The translations under genes and the position numbers were made by a program. 64,000 bases of DNA from an uncultured Pseudomonadota bacterium (GTDB lineage Bacteria > Myxococcota_A > UBA796 > GCA-2862545): the NCBI GenBank assembly GCA_913061235.1, contig CAJXTB010000010.1, forward strand, positions 1 through 64,000. The letters are read 5' to 3'. A model generated the notes under the pieces. That model searched no databases and was not told the origin of the DNA. It saw nothing but the letters and a program-made list of their open reading frames with translations. Within the stretch, counting starts at the first letter, position 1. Every line of letters starts with the position of its first letter. Positions 51,093-60,634 of this stretch are shown here, one piece after another.

Positions 51093-52696
51093 CAAAGCTG
51101 CTTGAAGAAGTCGTTGCCCTTGTCATCCACCAGGATGAACGCGGGGAAGTTCTCCACTTCAATCTTCCAAACGGCTTCCATGCCAAGCTCTGGGTAGTCG
51201 AGGACTTCGACCTTCTTGATGCTGTCTTGGGCGAGAATTGCCGCGGGTCCACCGATACTTCCTAGGTAGAACCCCCCATGCTTCTTGCAGGCGTTGGTGA
51301 CCATGTCGCCGCGGTTGCCCTTGGCGAGCATCACTAGGGAACCCCCGGCTGCTTGGAAAGCGTCGACGTACGAGTCCATGCGCTGCGCGGTCGTGGGTCC
51401 GAATGAACCGGACGGAAGGCCATCTGGCTTCTTTGCAGGGCCGGCGTAGTAGATCGGGTGATTCTTGATGTACTCGGGTAGGCCCTCACCGTTCTCCAGG
51501 CGCTCCAGCAGCTTGGCGTGAACGATGTCGCGTCCCACAATGACGGTGCCGGTCAGGCTGACACGCGTCGTCACCGGATGCTTCGACAGCTCGGCGCGAA
51601 TGGCGTCCATTGGCTGGTTCAGATCGATGTGAACTGATGTGTCTTGCTCGGTCTCCGCTTCGATGAGCAGGCGCTCTGGATGGTGTTCCATCTCTTCAAG
51701 CCACACGCCGTCCCGGTCAATGCGGGCCTTGATGTTGCGGTCGGCTGAGCACGACACGCCCATGCCGACTGGGCAGCTCGCACCGTGGCGCGGCAGGCGG
51801 ATGATTCGCACATCATGAGCGAAGTACTTTCCGCCGAACTGGGCACCAATGCCAGTCTTCCAGGCTGCCTTCAGCATCTTCTGTTCCAGCTCAACGTCTC
51901 GAAAGGCGCGCCCCCCCTCAGAGCCGGTGGTGGGCAGGTTGTCGTAGTACTTGGCGCTGGCCAGCTTCACGGTCTTGAGGCACGACTCGGCGCTGGTTCC
52001 GCCAATGACGAAGGCCACATGGTACGGCGGGCAGGCTGCGGTGCCGAGGGTCTTCATCTTCTCGACCAGGAAGGCTTCGAGGGACTCGGGGTTGAGCAGC
52101 GCCTTGGTCTCTTGGAACATGTAGGTCTTGTTGGCCGAGCCGCCGCCCTTGGCCATGAACAGGAAGTTGTACGCCATGCCGCCGGTGGACAGAATGTCGA
52201 TCTGCGCTGGCAGGTTGTTCCGGGTGTTCTTCTCTTCGTACATGGTCAGCGGAGCGACCTGGCTGTAGCGCAGATTGTTCTCTTGGTAGGTGTGCCAGAT
52301 GCCGTGGGACAGGGCGTCATCGTCGTGGTCGCCGGTGAAGACCTGCTGTCCTTTCTTGCCGAGCACAATGGCCGTTCCGGTGTCTTGGCAGATGGGTAGG
52401 ACGCCGTTGGCTGCAATGACGCTGTTCTTGAGCAGGGTGCGTGCGACGAAGCGGTCGTTGTCGGTGGCTTCGGGGTCGGACAACACCTTGGCGACGGACT
52501 CCTGGTGGCTCGCACGTAGGTAGAACGATGTCTCCTTCATGGCGGTCCGGGCGAGCTGGGTGAGCACCGAAGGCTCGACGACCAGGAACTCTCGGCCGTT
52601 CCACGTCTCTACGGTCACGCCGTCTTTGCCAAGGAACCGGTAGCGGGTGTCGTCGGTGCCTTGCTGGAATGTCTTCTCGAAAGTGTAGTCGGCCAT
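51092..52696 (-). CDS. fumA: Class I fumarate hydratase (iron-sulfur)
   Basis: This 534-residue [4Fe-4S] enzyme interconverts fumarate and malate in the TCA cycle. Cluster cysteines are visible: Cys103 in [27 protein letters not shown] and [14 protein letters not shown]. The N-terminal alpha domain and C-terminal beta domain ([39 protein letters not shown]) are both present, as in E. coli FumA, at similar length (548). Its stop codon overlaps the start of the Cys-rich lipoprotein by one base. It is divergent from the RND efflux operon, with a palindrome between them. Confidence 0.96.
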   Translation of the reverse strand: MADYTFEKTFQQGTDDTRYRFLGKDGVTVETWNGREFLVVEPSVLTQLARTAMKETSFYLRASHQESVAKVLSDPEATDNDRFVARTLLKNSVIAANGVLPICQDTGTAIVLGKKGQQVFTGDHDDDALSHGIWHTYQENNLRYSQVAPLTMYEEKNTRNNLPAQIDILSTGGMAYNFLFMAKGGGSANKTYMFQETKALLNPESLEAFLVEKMKTLGTAACPPYHVAFVIGGTSAESCLKTVKLASAKYYDNLPTTGSEGGRAFRDVELEQKMLKAAWKTGIGAQFGGKYFAHDVRIIRLPRHGASCPVGMGVSCSADRNIKARIDRDGVWLEEMEHHPERLLIEAETEQDTSVHIDLNQPMDAIRAELSKHPVTTRVSLTGTVIVGRDIVHAKLLERLENGEGLPEYIKNHPIYYAGPAKKPDGLPSGSFGPTTAQRMDSYVDAFQAAGGSLVMLAKGNRGDMVTNACKKHGGFYLGSIGGPAAILAQDSIKKVEVLDYPELGMEAVWKIEVENFPAFILVDDKGNDFFKQL

Positions 52697-52734
52697 GGGT
52701 CCTCCAGATGACCGGTCTTTACCGCACTGGGTTG

Positions 52735-52756
52735 ATCGATGCTCACCGGCATCGAT
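52735..52756. promoter_or_regulatory. Perfect inverted repeat between fumarase and efflux operon
   Basis: ATCGATGC-TCACCG-GCATCGAT has 8-bp arms with a 6-base centre and lies 38 bases from the fumarase start and 57 from the efflux operon start. A symmetric site of this length is a typical operator for a dimeric repressor (TetR, MarR or similar), but no regulator gene lies beside it. Confidence 0.5.
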
Positions 52757-52813
52757 GTACTGATGTGTACCGCTTCGCGTGGCGGTCGCTAGGGTCGGAT
52801 AAGCGCCGCCGCT

Positions 52814-53836
52814 ATGTGGTTCTTCCTATTCATTGTTGGCTGTTCTACCCCCGACGAAACTCCGTCTTCGGGCCCTCCACCCGCCGCAGTTGCTGTGGCC
52901 CGCGTGCGGGAGGGCCAGCTGTCAGAAGATTGGACGCTGCCAGCTGAGGTGCGCGCTCTTGAGCGTGCCGAGCTTGCGTCCGGTGCGTCGGGGGCTGTGG
53001 TTCGGGTGACCGTTCGGGAGGGCGACACCGTTGCCGCGGGCGTGCTCTTGGTCGAGGTGGACTCTGACTTGGCGGCTGCCCAGGTCTCTGTTGCGCGCGC
53101 GGAAGCACGACGCTTTCAGGCGGATCTGGCCCAGGCTGAGCGGACTCTTGCGCGGTTGATGCGCGTGGGCTCGTCGGTGCTCGCAGTCTCCGAGATTGAG
53201 CAGGCCGAGACCCTTGTGGCCACGCTGCGAGCGGGTAGCGACGGCGCTACTGCTCAGGCTCGTCTGGCAGAAGCGCAGCTTGCCCGTCATAGGGTCACGT
53301 CTCCGTTTCCAGGGATTATCGCTGAGCGCCATGTGGATACCGGCGACTGGGTGACCCCGGGGACGCGCGTTCTTGATGTGGTTCGAACCGACTCTCTGGA
53401 CCTTCGCGTAGACGCTCCGGTGGAGCTGGCACAGCGCGTGTCGGTGGGGGACTCCGTGCGCCTGGGAACCAGCGGCTTGGGTGTGGTGGTCGGTGTGGTT
53501 CCAGCCCTGGACCCCGTCAGTCGCACCGCTCCCATTCGCGTGTCCCCGAGCGGTGACGTGTCGGGCCTGATTCCTGGAAGCACGATTGATGTCGTGTTTG
53601 ACGTTGCTGTCTCAGGCGGTGTGATTGTGCCGCGCGATGCTGTGGTTCAGGGCGCCGTGGATACCCGGGTGTTTCGCGTGTCAGATGACTCTGCGGAGCC
53701 CGTCGTTGTGCAGGTCTTGGCCACCACCGCCACGGAAGCCTTGGTGAGTGCAGAGGGTCTGCACGCTGGAGACGCGCTGGTTGTGCGCGGCAATGAACGC
53801 CTTCGCCCCGGCCAACGCGTGATGGTCGCGCCATGA
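52814..53836 (+). CDS. RND efflux periplasmic adaptor (membrane fusion protein)
   Basis: This is a 340-residue adaptor of a tripartite RND pump: lipoprotein start (FLFIVGC), lipoyl/barrel-sandwich half-motifs ([22 protein letters not shown] and [16 protein letters not shown]), a coiled-coil hairpin between them ([19 protein letters not shown]) and C-terminal beta-barrel strands. It links the inner-membrane pump to the outer-membrane channel. Its stop overlaps the next gene's ATG (ATGA, 4 bases), so the operon is translationally coupled. It is the first gene of the efflux operon. Confidence 0.95.
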   Translation: MWFFLFIVGCSTPDETPSSGPPPAAVAVARVREGQLSEDWTLPAEVRALERAELASGASGAVVRVTVREGDTVAAGVLLVEVDSDLAAAQVSVARAEARRFQADLAQAERTLARLMRVGSSVLAVSEIEQAETLVATLRAGSDGATAQARLAEAQLARHRVTSPFPGIIAERHVDTGDWVTPGTRVLDVVRTDSLDLRVDAPVELAQRVSVGDSVRLGTSGLGVVVGVVPALDPVSRTAPIRVSPSGDVSGLIPGSTIDVVFDVAVSGGVIVPRDAVVQGAVDTRVFRVSDDSAEPVVVQVLATTATEALVSAEGLHAGDALVVRGNERLRPGQRVMVAP

Positions 53837-56800
53837 TCAAGCTTGCGATTGAGCGTCCTGTCGGCGTACTGGTCGGTGTTGTCATGGTCGTGCTGTTTGG
53901 GCTGCTGTCCCTGCGCGGCGTGCCCATTCAGCTCACTCCAGACATTGAAGTTCCTACGCTGACGGTGCAGACCAACTGGCCAGGAGCGGCTCCAGTTGAG
54001 GTCGAGCGCGAGCTGCTGGTGCCTCAGGAAGAGGTGCTCAAGGGCATTCAGGGTCTTGAGAAGATGACGGCGGAAGCCCGTCAAGACCGCGGTACGCTGA
54101 CGCTTGAGCTGGCAGTGGGGACCGACTTGGACGAAGCCCTCGTTCGCGTCTCCAACCGCTTGGTCCAGGTTCCTCGCTACCCGGAAGCAGCGGACCAACC
54201 CATTGTGTCCACGTCCGATGCTGCAGGGCCCCCGCTCGCTGTTGTGCTGTTGCGGGCCAAAGATGGCAGCGCTGTCAGTGGCTATCGAACGTGGTTTCAG
54301 AACGAGGGTCTGCCTAGGCTCGAACGTATTCCGGGCGTGGCGAATATCGACTTCTTCGGGGGACGGGACACCGAGATTCACGTCTCCTTTGACCCGGATG
54401 CACTGGCGGCACGGGGCATTCCTATTGGAACCCTGGCAGAGGCGATTCGTGCCGAGCTGACCGACGTTTCGGGTGGCGACATCACCCTGGGCAAGCGTAG
54501 TTTCGTAGTGCGTACGATTGCCGCACCGCAGGAACTCAGCGAGCTGGAGAACGTGGTCATTCGCACGGGCCTCCAGGGCCAGCCGATTCGCATTGGGGAT
54601 GTCGCGACGGTTGGTGAAGGGCTGCGCAAGCGTAGTGCGTACGTCTTTGCCAACGACCAAGAAGCCATTGCGCTTTTGTTTCGTCGTGAAGCCGGCAGCA
54701 ATGTGTTGGAAGTAACCGAGCAAATTCTCGCTGAGGTGGCTTCCGTTCAGACCGAGATGCTCGACCCGCTTGGTCTTGAGCTGTACGTCGCAAACGACCA
54801 GAGCGGCTACATCTATGAGGCCCTTGCGTTGGTGCGAACAAATCTGCTTTTAGGTGGGTTTTTGGCCGTTCTGGTGCTGCTGTTCTTCCTGCGCAATGTG
54901 CGCGCGAGCGCAGTGGTAGCCATTGCGATTCCGGTCAGCATAATTGGCACGATGCTCGGAATGAGCTTGCTGGGTCGAACCATCAATATCGTCTCCCTCG
55001 CTGGCATGGCCTTTGCGGTTGGAATGGTGGTGGACAACGCAATTGTTGTGATGGAAGCCATTGATGCGTGTCGGGCGACGTCGAAGAATATTGCCGAGGC
55101 CGCTCTCGCCGGTGCCCGTGAGGTGTGGGGTGCGCTCGTGGCCTCCACGCTGACCACGGTCGCCGTATTTGTCCCGATTATTTTGTGGCAAGACACCGTT
55201 GGGGAGCTTTTGAGAGACGTTGCTGTGGCGGTGTGCTGCGCTGTCGTCATCTCGCTCGCCGTCTCGGTACTTGTGATTCCGAGCTTCGCCGCACAGATTG
55301 TGAAGGACGATGGCGACGTCACAGCAGAGCCTTCGGCAACAGCGAAGCGTATCGGCCGCGTTGCCGCTTGGTGTGCCGCCAGCCTTCCCCGAGCGGCGAT
55401 GTTGTCTGCGACGGTGGTCTTGGTCACTGGGGGATTGGCCTTCTGGCTGACTCCACCCATGGAGTACTTGCCCACAGGAAACCGGAACCTGCTGTTCGGA
55501 ATTTTGGTTCCACCGCCGGGCTATTCGGTCGATGAGACCATTGAAGTGGGGCAGGCTTTTCAGACCGAGATTGCGTCACATGTTGGCGTAGAGGTCGACG
55601 GCATTCCAGCGATTGGACGGTCGTTCTTTGTGGCGCGTCCCGGGCAGGCGTTCATGGGAGGCTCTGCCGAAGACCCCGAGCGAATCGGCGACTTGGTGAG
55701 CTACTACCGTGGACAACAACGGGGCATTCCCGGTGTGTTCGGTGTGGCGTCGCAGGCCAGCCTGTTCGGTCGTGGTGTGGGCTCGAGTCGCGCGGTGGAT
55801 GTTCAGCTGTCGGGGTCGGACTTGAGCGAGCTGGTTGGCGCCGGTGGACAGCTGATGGGACTGTTGAAAGAGGCCATGCCCAATGCCCAGATTCGCCCCA
55901 TTCCATCGCTGGATTTGGGAGCGCCTGAGCTTCAGGTGCGCCCGCGTCGTGCGGACAGCGCTCGCCAGGGAATGTCGGGGGCCAGCCTGGGTGCGGCAGT
56001 AGATGCGTTGGTCGATGGCCGAATCATTGGCGAGCTCGGACGGGATGGTCAGCCCAACCTTCGGGTCGTTCTGACCGCGGAAAATGGGGGTGTTCAGAAT
56101 CCGACACAGCTGCTCTCAGCGATGGTCGCGACACCTCGCGGAGACGTCCTTCCTGTGGGTGCCTTGGCCGAGCTGGTTGAGACGGTGGGCCCCACAACGA
56201 TTCAGCGGATTGAGCGCAGTCGGGCCATCACTCTCCAGGTCAGTCCACCGGATGACATGGCGCTAGAGACTGCCATGCAGCTCATCCGTGAGGACGTCAT
56301 TCCCGCGGGGGAGCTGCCGTCGACCGTTCAGGTCACTCTGGCTGGAACCGCGGATGACCTGACCGTTGCCAAGTCCAAGTTCCTTCAGGTGTTGCTGCTG
56401 GCGGTGGTGATTAGCTTCCTGCTCATGGCGGCGTTGTTTGAGGACTTCTTGGCCCCACTCGTGATCTTGGTCACAGTACCCATGGCTGCGGCTGGCGGAA
56501 TGATGGCACTTCGAGCGGTTGATACCTTTCTGCGTCCACAACCGCTCGACATGATGACGGCGGTAGGCTTCATCTTGCTCATAGGTGTGGTGGTGAACAA
56601 CGCCATCTTGGTGGTCGACGGTGCACTCACTCGGCTGCGCGATGGGCTGGATCTGGAGTCCGCTGTGCAAGGGGCCGTCCGTCGTCGGGTACGTCCGATT
56701 CTGATGAGCGCGCTGACCTCGCTTGCAGGCCTGTTGCCGCTGGTGTTGATGCCTGGCTCGGGCAGTGAGCTGTACCGAGGTGTGGGTGCGGTGGTTCTCG

Positions 56801-56886
56801 GTGGACTGGCTCTGGCGACCTTCCTCACGCTGTTCGTCGTTCCGGCGCTCTTTACGGTTGTCTGGCGTGTCTCGGGGCGTGCCTGA
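53833..56886 (+). CDS. RND efflux pump permease (HAE1 type)
   Basis: This is a 1017-residue inner-membrane permease with 12 helices and two large periplasmic loops. The RND signature appears in AGMAFAVGMVVDNAIVVMEAID; the usual Asp pair in helix 4 reads VDN here, so only one of the two Asp residues is retained. VTVPMAAAGGMMALRAVD and GFILLIGVVVNNAILVVDG appear in the second repeat. It uses proton flow to export hydrophobic compounds. It starts inside the adaptor stop codon and overlaps the outer-membrane channel gene by one base. Confidence 0.95.
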   Translation: MIKLAIERPVGVLVGVVMVVLFGLLSLRGVPIQLTPDIEVPTLTVQTNWPGAAPVEVERELLVPQEEVLKGIQGLEKMTAEARQDRGTLTLELAVGTDLDEALVRVSNRLVQVPRYPEAADQPIVSTSDAAGPPLAVVLLRAKDGSAVSGYRTWFQNEGLPRLERIPGVANIDFFGGRDTEIHVSFDPDALAARGIPIGTLAEAIRAELTDVSGGDITLGKRSFVVRTIAAPQELSELENVVIRTGLQGQPIRIGDVATVGEGLRKRSAYVFANDQEAIALLFRREAGSNVLEVTEQILAEVASVQTEMLDPLGLELYVANDQSGYIYEALALVRTNLLLGGFLAVLVLLFFLRNVRASAVVAIAIPVSIIGTMLGMSLLGRTINIVSLAGMAFAVGMVVDNAIVVMEAIDACRATSKNIAEAALAGAREVWGALVASTLTTVAVFVPIILWQDTVGELLRDVAVAVCCAVVISLAVSVLVIPSFAAQIVKDDGDVTAEPSATAKRIGRVAAWCAASLPRAAMLSATVVLVTGGLAFWLTPPMEYLPTGNRNLLFGILVPPPGYSVDETIEVGQAFQTEIASHVGVEVDGIPAIGRSFFVARPGQAFMGGSAEDPERIGDLVSYYRGQQRGIPGVFGVASQASLFGRGVGSSRAVDVQLSGSDLSELVGAGGQLMGLLKEAMPNAQIRPIPSLDLGAPELQVRPRRADSARQGMSGASLGAAVDALVDGRIIGELGRDGQPNLRVVLTAENGGVQNPTQLLSAMVATPRGDVLPVGALAELVETVGPTTIQRIERSRAITLQVSPPDDMALETAMQLIREDVIPAGELPSTVQVTLAGTADDLTVAKSKFLQVLLLAVVISFLLMAALFEDFLAPLVILVTVPMAAAGGMMALRAVDTFLRPQPLDMMTAVGFILLIGVVVNNAILVVDGALTRLRDGLDLESAVQGAVRRRVRPILMSALTSLAGLLPLVLMPGSGSELYRGVGAVVLGGLALATFLTLFVVPALFTVVWRVSGRA

Positions 56887-58076
56887 TGTGGTGGTTGTTG
56901 GCAGCATTGGCCTTTGGGGTCGACCTCGACTCGGCGCGTGAACAGGCAGTGGCTCGGGCGATTGCGGTCGAGCAGGCCCAGGCGGATGTGGACCGGGCGG
57001 AGGGCACGTTCTGGGTCGCACGTAGCGGTGCTCTGCCTACGGTGGAGCTGTTCGCGTCTGCGAGCACGGGTGCAGGACTGACCTCGTTTGGGTTTGACCG
57101 ACCTGTTCGTACGCAGGCAGCTTTGGGGGCGACGGGTCGCTGGACGTTGGTGGCGCCCGCGTCATGGGCGAGTGGAACGGCTGCGCGTCACAGCCTGAAG
57201 GGCCAGCGCGCAATGCTCGACTGGAGTCGTGTGACCGCGCGGCGCGAGGCCACGATTGCGGTCGCTGAGTTGTGGGCAGCACAGGAGATTGCCGCGTCTC
57301 TAGAGGCGTCTGTTGGGGACGCAGAGCGGGCCATGGCCGCGGTCCAGAGCCGTGTAGACAATGGGCTGCGTCCTCCTGCTGAGGCCGCTCGTAGTCAGGC
57401 GACGACTGCGTCCCTTCGAGCACGCTCCATCCAAGCGAACGGAGAAGTCGCTGCCGCGTGTGCAGGGCTGTACGCGTTGCTGCGATTAGACGTCGTGCAG
57501 ACCTGCTCGGTGGTGTCGCCGGCGTGGGATGCGCCGCGCGAGGAAGAGGGACGACACCCGGCTCTGATTGCGGCGGATGAGGCGTTGGCAGCGGCTCAGG
57601 CGGCACGTACGGCGGCTGTGTATGACCGGTTGCCCACCGTGAGCGTCACCGGAACGGCTGGCGACTACTTCGCTGGCGACCGGAATGGATTCGGATGGTC
57701 TGCTGGAGCAGAAGCGCGCGTGCCGTTGGTGTCGGGTGGTTCTGGCGTGGGCGACAATGCTGTGGCGGTTGCTGTGCGGGAGCGCGCCCGACTCGCTCTA
57801 GAAGACGAAGAGCGACGCCTGACTGCTGCACGTGTGGCCGCATTGGCTCGCTATGAAGCAGCGGATGCTAGCGTGACGGCCCTACAAAGCTCGGTGACGG
57901 CAGCGGATGCGGCCCTTCGGTTGGTCGATGCGCGCTACTCTGAAGGGCTTGAGTCGCTGGATGTTTGGCTCGGCGCCCGCCGTGAGCGAGATGACGCGCG
58001 TGTTGCACTGGCCCAGGGGCAGGCTGCGACATTGGTGGCTTTGGCTGAACTTGAGAGCGTCAACGGCGTCTGGTGA
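56886..58076 (+). CDS. TolC-family outer-membrane efflux channel
   Basis: This is a 396-residue outer-membrane efflux protein: the start overlaps the permease stop (TGATG). Typical features are a signal-like start ([21 protein letters not shown]), long amphipathic helices in two repeats ([21 protein letters not shown] and [21 protein letters not shown]) and beta-strand parts ([31 protein letters not shown]). It forms the exit duct for the RND pump. It closes the three-gene operon. Confidence 0.93.
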   Translation: MWWLLAALAFGVDLDSAREQAVARAIAVEQAQADVDRAEGTFWVARSGALPTVELFASASTGAGLTSFGFDRPVRTQAALGATGRWTLVAPASWASGTAARHSLKGQRAMLDWSRVTARREATIAVAELWAAQEIAASLEASVGDAERAMAAVQSRVDNGLRPPAEAARSQATTASLRARSIQANGEVAAACAGLYALLRLDVVQTCSVVSPAWDAPREEEGRHPALIAADEALAAAQAARTAAVYDRLPTVSVTGTAGDYFAGDRNGFGWSAGAEARVPLVSGGSGVGDNAVAVAVRERARLALEDEERRLTAARVAALARYEAADASVTALQSSVTAADAALRLVDARYSEGLESLDVWLGARRERDDARVALAQGQAATLVALAELESVNGVW

Positions 58077-58085
58077 CGGATCGAA

Positions 58086-58117
58086 GTGCATGTAATGCAC
58101 GTACTTTGCGGTACAAT
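58086..58117 (+). promoter_or_regulatory. Palindrome plus -10 element before the collagen-like gene
   Basis: GTGCAT-GTA-ATGCAC (58086-58100) is a perfect 15-bp palindrome lying just after the efflux operon stop. TACAAT at 58112-58117 is a good -10, about 25 bases before the collagen-like gene ATG, and the palindrome covers its -35 position, which has no good consensus. This looks like an activator- or repressor-controlled promoter rather than readthrough from the efflux operon. Confidence 0.5.
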
Positions 58118-58141
58118 GGCGGCATGTTCGAGGGGGACGTC

Positions 58142-59641
58142 ATGGTACGGCTATCATCAGTGTTGTTGAGTTGTCTTTTTGCCCAAGTGGCCACTGCCGG
58201 TGTTCCCATCTTGGTGCCCTCGCAAGGCCGCATAGTGGATGCTGCTGGTGGCGGAATCAACGGCGAACGTGACCTGGAGTTCAGCCTGCATACGTCGGCC
58301 AACGGTGGAACTGAGGTCTGGAGTGAGGTGCAGATTGTCTCGCTTGCTCAGGGCTACTACGGCGTTCAGCTCGGTCTGAACGAGCGACTGGATGTAGACC
58401 TCTTTGCGTCGGCGGGCGAGCTGTACTTGGGTGTCGCTGTTGACGGTCGCCCGCTCGAACCGCGTACGCCGCTGGGCTCGGTGCCCTATTCCATGGTGTC
58501 TTCCGTCTCGTTGTCGCTGGCGGAAGGTGCAGATGTCGATGCCGGATCGGTTGCGATTGATGGGACAACCGTCATCAACGCGAATGGCCAGTGGATTGGT
58601 GACCCCACCAATCTTGTGGGACCTCGTGGCCCATCGGGCGCCTCTGGACCAGCGGGACCTCAGGGTCCAACAGGGCTGACCGGAAGCCAAGGTGCACGCG
58701 GCGAGACCGGCCCACGCGGAGACGGCGGTCCGACGGGTCCACAGGGGCCAACCGGCGCTCAAGGACCGCGCGGCGTCACCGGACCCCAGGGTCCGACGGG
58801 TCCTCAGGGGCTAACAGGCTCACGTGGCGAGCAAGGAGAGGACGGCGACCAAGGTGTTGCCGGTCCTGCAGGTGCGCGCGGTGCGACGGGCTCGCGGGGT
58901 CCGACCGGAGCTGCGGGTGCGACAGGTTCGCGTGGGCCGACTGGACCCGCAGGTTCAGATGGGGATGATGGCGCCACGGGTGCTCGTGGAGCCACAGGCG
59001 CAACTGGAGCTGCAGGTGCGCCAGGTGCTCGCGGCGCGACGGGTGCGACAGGTTCGCGCGGTCCGACTGGCCCTGCGGGTGCGACAGGGGCGACTGGAGC
59101 CGCAGGCGCCCGCGGTGTGGCCGGTGAGGACGGAGACGATGGGGCTACGGGTGCTCGTGGAGCTACAGGCTCTCGTGGACCTACCGGTGCTACGGGTTCG
59201 CAAGGGGCAACGGGCTCTCGTGGGCCTCAAGGCTCTACCGGGCCTCAAGGGTCTACGGGTTCGCAGGGGCCATCGGGACCCACTGGTCCGCAGGGAGCCA
59301 CCGGCTCTCGTGGAGCGGCGGGTGCTACTGGCGCCCGCGGTGCGACAGGCTCCAGAGGTGCCACGGGTGCCACGGGTGCACAGGGACCCGCTGGGTTGCC
59401 TACGTTCAACCTGACCCGTCGCTCGGGTGCAGTCCGGACGAATAGCTACACTACCGTGAACTGTGCCTCCGGCGAGGTTGCGATTTCTTGCGGCACCTTC
59501 AAGGTCAACGCGGGCGATGAAGACTCGATGGGCTGCTACGTTCAATCGAACTTGAGCGGATGCTACTTTTATCACGATGAGAGCGGCGGTACGGACAACA
59601 GCCTTCAAGCCCACTGCATGTGCTTGGACGTCACGCCGTAG
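58142..59641 (+). CDS. Secreted collagen-like (Gly-X-Y) protein
   Basis: This is a 499-residue exported protein. A signal peptide ([18 protein letters not shown]) is followed by a 130-residue module ([32 protein letters not shown]) also present in the protein at 15518. About 86 Gly-X-Y triplets then form a collagen-like triple-helical rod rich in GPTG, GATG and GARG. The last 75 residues are a Cys-containing cap ([27 protein letters not shown]) that may register the trimer. GGGGGAC precedes the ATG at 58142. It is a surface fibre or adhesin, by analogy with other bacterial collagen-like proteins. Confidence 0.9.
   Translation: MVRLSSVLLSCLFAQVATAGVPILVPSQGRIVDAAGGGINGERDLEFSLHTSANGGTEVWSEVQIVSLAQGYYGVQLGLNERLDVDLFASAGELYLGVAVDGRPLEPRTPLGSVPYSMVSSVSLSLAEGADVDAGSVAIDGTTVINANGQWIGDPTNLVGPRGPSGASGPAGPQGPTGLTGSQGARGETGPRGDGGPTGPQGPTGAQGPRGVTGPQGPTGPQGLTGSRGEQGEDGDQGVAGPAGARGATGSRGPTGAAGATGSRGPTGPAGSDGDDGATGARGATGATGAAGAPGARGATGATGSRGPTGPAGATGATGAAGARGVAGEDGDDGATGARGATGSRGPTGATGSQGATGSRGPQGSTGPQGSTGSQGPSGPTGPQGATGSRGAAGATGARGATGSRGATGATGAQGPAGLPTFNLTRRSGAVRTNSYTTVNCASGEVAISCGTFKVNAGDEDSMGCYVQSNLSGCYFYHDESGGTDNSLQAHCMCLDVTP
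58619..59400 (+). repeat. Collagen-like Gly-X-Y repeat tract
   Basis: About 780 bases of 9-bp periodicity encode roughly 86 uninterrupted Gly-X-Y triplets. Subrepeats such as GGTGCGACAGG recur with higher similarity in places, showing local duplication. Thr, Ala, Arg and Pro dominate the X/Y positions. Bacterial collagens use Thr and charged residues in place of hydroxyproline, which fits. Confidence 0.95.
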
Positions 59642-59744
59642 CGGTTCAGGCTCGGTGGTGAGCGTTGACGCCGCCGTCGGTTCGAGCGCTCGCCCGTTGT
59701 ACGACGTCGGCTACCTCAAGACTGTACTGGCCACTTGTGGGGCG

Positions 59745-60548
59745 CTACGGAATCTCGACTTGGACGACATCGTAGAAGGTGTAGCCAATGTCAGTGTCGA
59801 ATCCTTCAATCGTCATGTACCAAGTTCCAGCAGCAATATTGGGTAGGTCCGGTATGCTCAGCTCTACGCCACCCGTAAGCGTTGGTGCGGTCAGGTAGGT
59901 GACCGTTGAACGCCAGCATTCTGCGTCCGTGTACAGACGAATTCGCTGGATACTACCCGAGAAGTTGGGTGTGACCTGGATCTCCAGGTCCACAACATCG
60001 GTCACGCTGTTCACAGTGATTCGGTTGGTAGCGGGTGGGAGTTCGGCAATGACCGGTGCTGTGACCGCCACATCGGTTCGTCCCGAGAAATCGAATCCGT
60101 AGCTCCAGTCCTGTGCGGACCAATCCCCGTTGTCGAAGAAGAGGAAGGTGTCGAGCTCTCCGTCAACGAAGCTGAGATTGTTGAAGTACGTGGTACTGCG
60201 CTGGCGCTGGCCCTGTGCATTGTCCACGGCGAACCCGAGAAGGATGAAGTCTTCTGCGTTTCGCCAGTCGCCCCACAGCTCGTCGCTGCAGCCGCTGCCG
60301 TAGAACACTAGGTCCTCGAACGGGCCGACATCCATTCCGATGCCGTTGTCTGTGTCGGCCTCGGTGTCCGCATCAGTGTCGGTGTCTGCATCGGAGTCGC
60401 TGTCGGCCTCGGAGTCACTGTCGGACTCCGAGTCGCTGTCCGCTTCGGTGCCGACGTCACTGCCAGTGTCGACATCGGTGTCGGTGTCATCGGCTGGACA
60501 GCCGACCAGTAGTACAAGGGCGAGGGGGAGGGATGCCGAAAGGCGCAT
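59745..60548 (-). CDS. Hypothetical lipoprotein with acidic D/S/T linker
   Basis: This is a 267-residue lipoprotein (lipobox LLVGC). Residues 20-70 are a low-complexity linker of Asp with Ser, Thr and Glu (SDSESDSDSEADSDSDAD). The following 190-residue domain is beta-rich (FYGSGCSDELWGDW, YFNNLSFVDGELDTFLFF, IQRIRLYTDAECW), perhaps a jelly-roll like a CBM or PPC-type domain (final GTWYMTIEGFDTD). It has the same architecture as other repeat-linker lipoproteins in the window. Function unknown. Confidence 0.75.
   Translation of the reverse strand: MRLSASLPLALVLLVGCPADDTDTDVDTGSDVGTEADSDSESDSDSEADSDSDADTDTDADTEADTDNGIGMDVGPFEDLVFYGSGCSDELWGDWRNAEDFILLGFAVDNAQGQRQRSTTYFNNLSFVDGELDTFLFFDNGDWSAQDWSYGFDFSGRTDVAVTAPVIAELPPATNRITVNSVTDVVDLEIQVTPNFSGSIQRIRLYTDAECWRSTVTYLTAPTLTGGVELSIPDLPNIAAGTWYMTIEGFDTDIGYTFYDVVQVEIP
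60345..60480. repeat. D/S/T-coding low-complexity repeat
   Basis: Short degenerate direct repeats (units of GTCGGA/GTCGCT/GTCTGC-type hexamers on the coding strand's complement) encode the acidic linker of the lipoprotein at 59745-60548. They are less regular than the 15-bp array at 16722. Confidence 0.8.
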
Positions 60549-60634
60549 GTCATCATCCTGGGTTGGGTGACCTCAACAAGTCAGGCGGATTTCTCATCCC
60601 TGCGCGCCCACATTTTTGCCCCCATATCGTTTCG

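Noticed and set aside
58955-59614. Antisense Arg/Thr-rich open frame across the collagen-like gene
   Set aside because: It mirrors the Gly-X-Y repeat and has no independent coding evidence.
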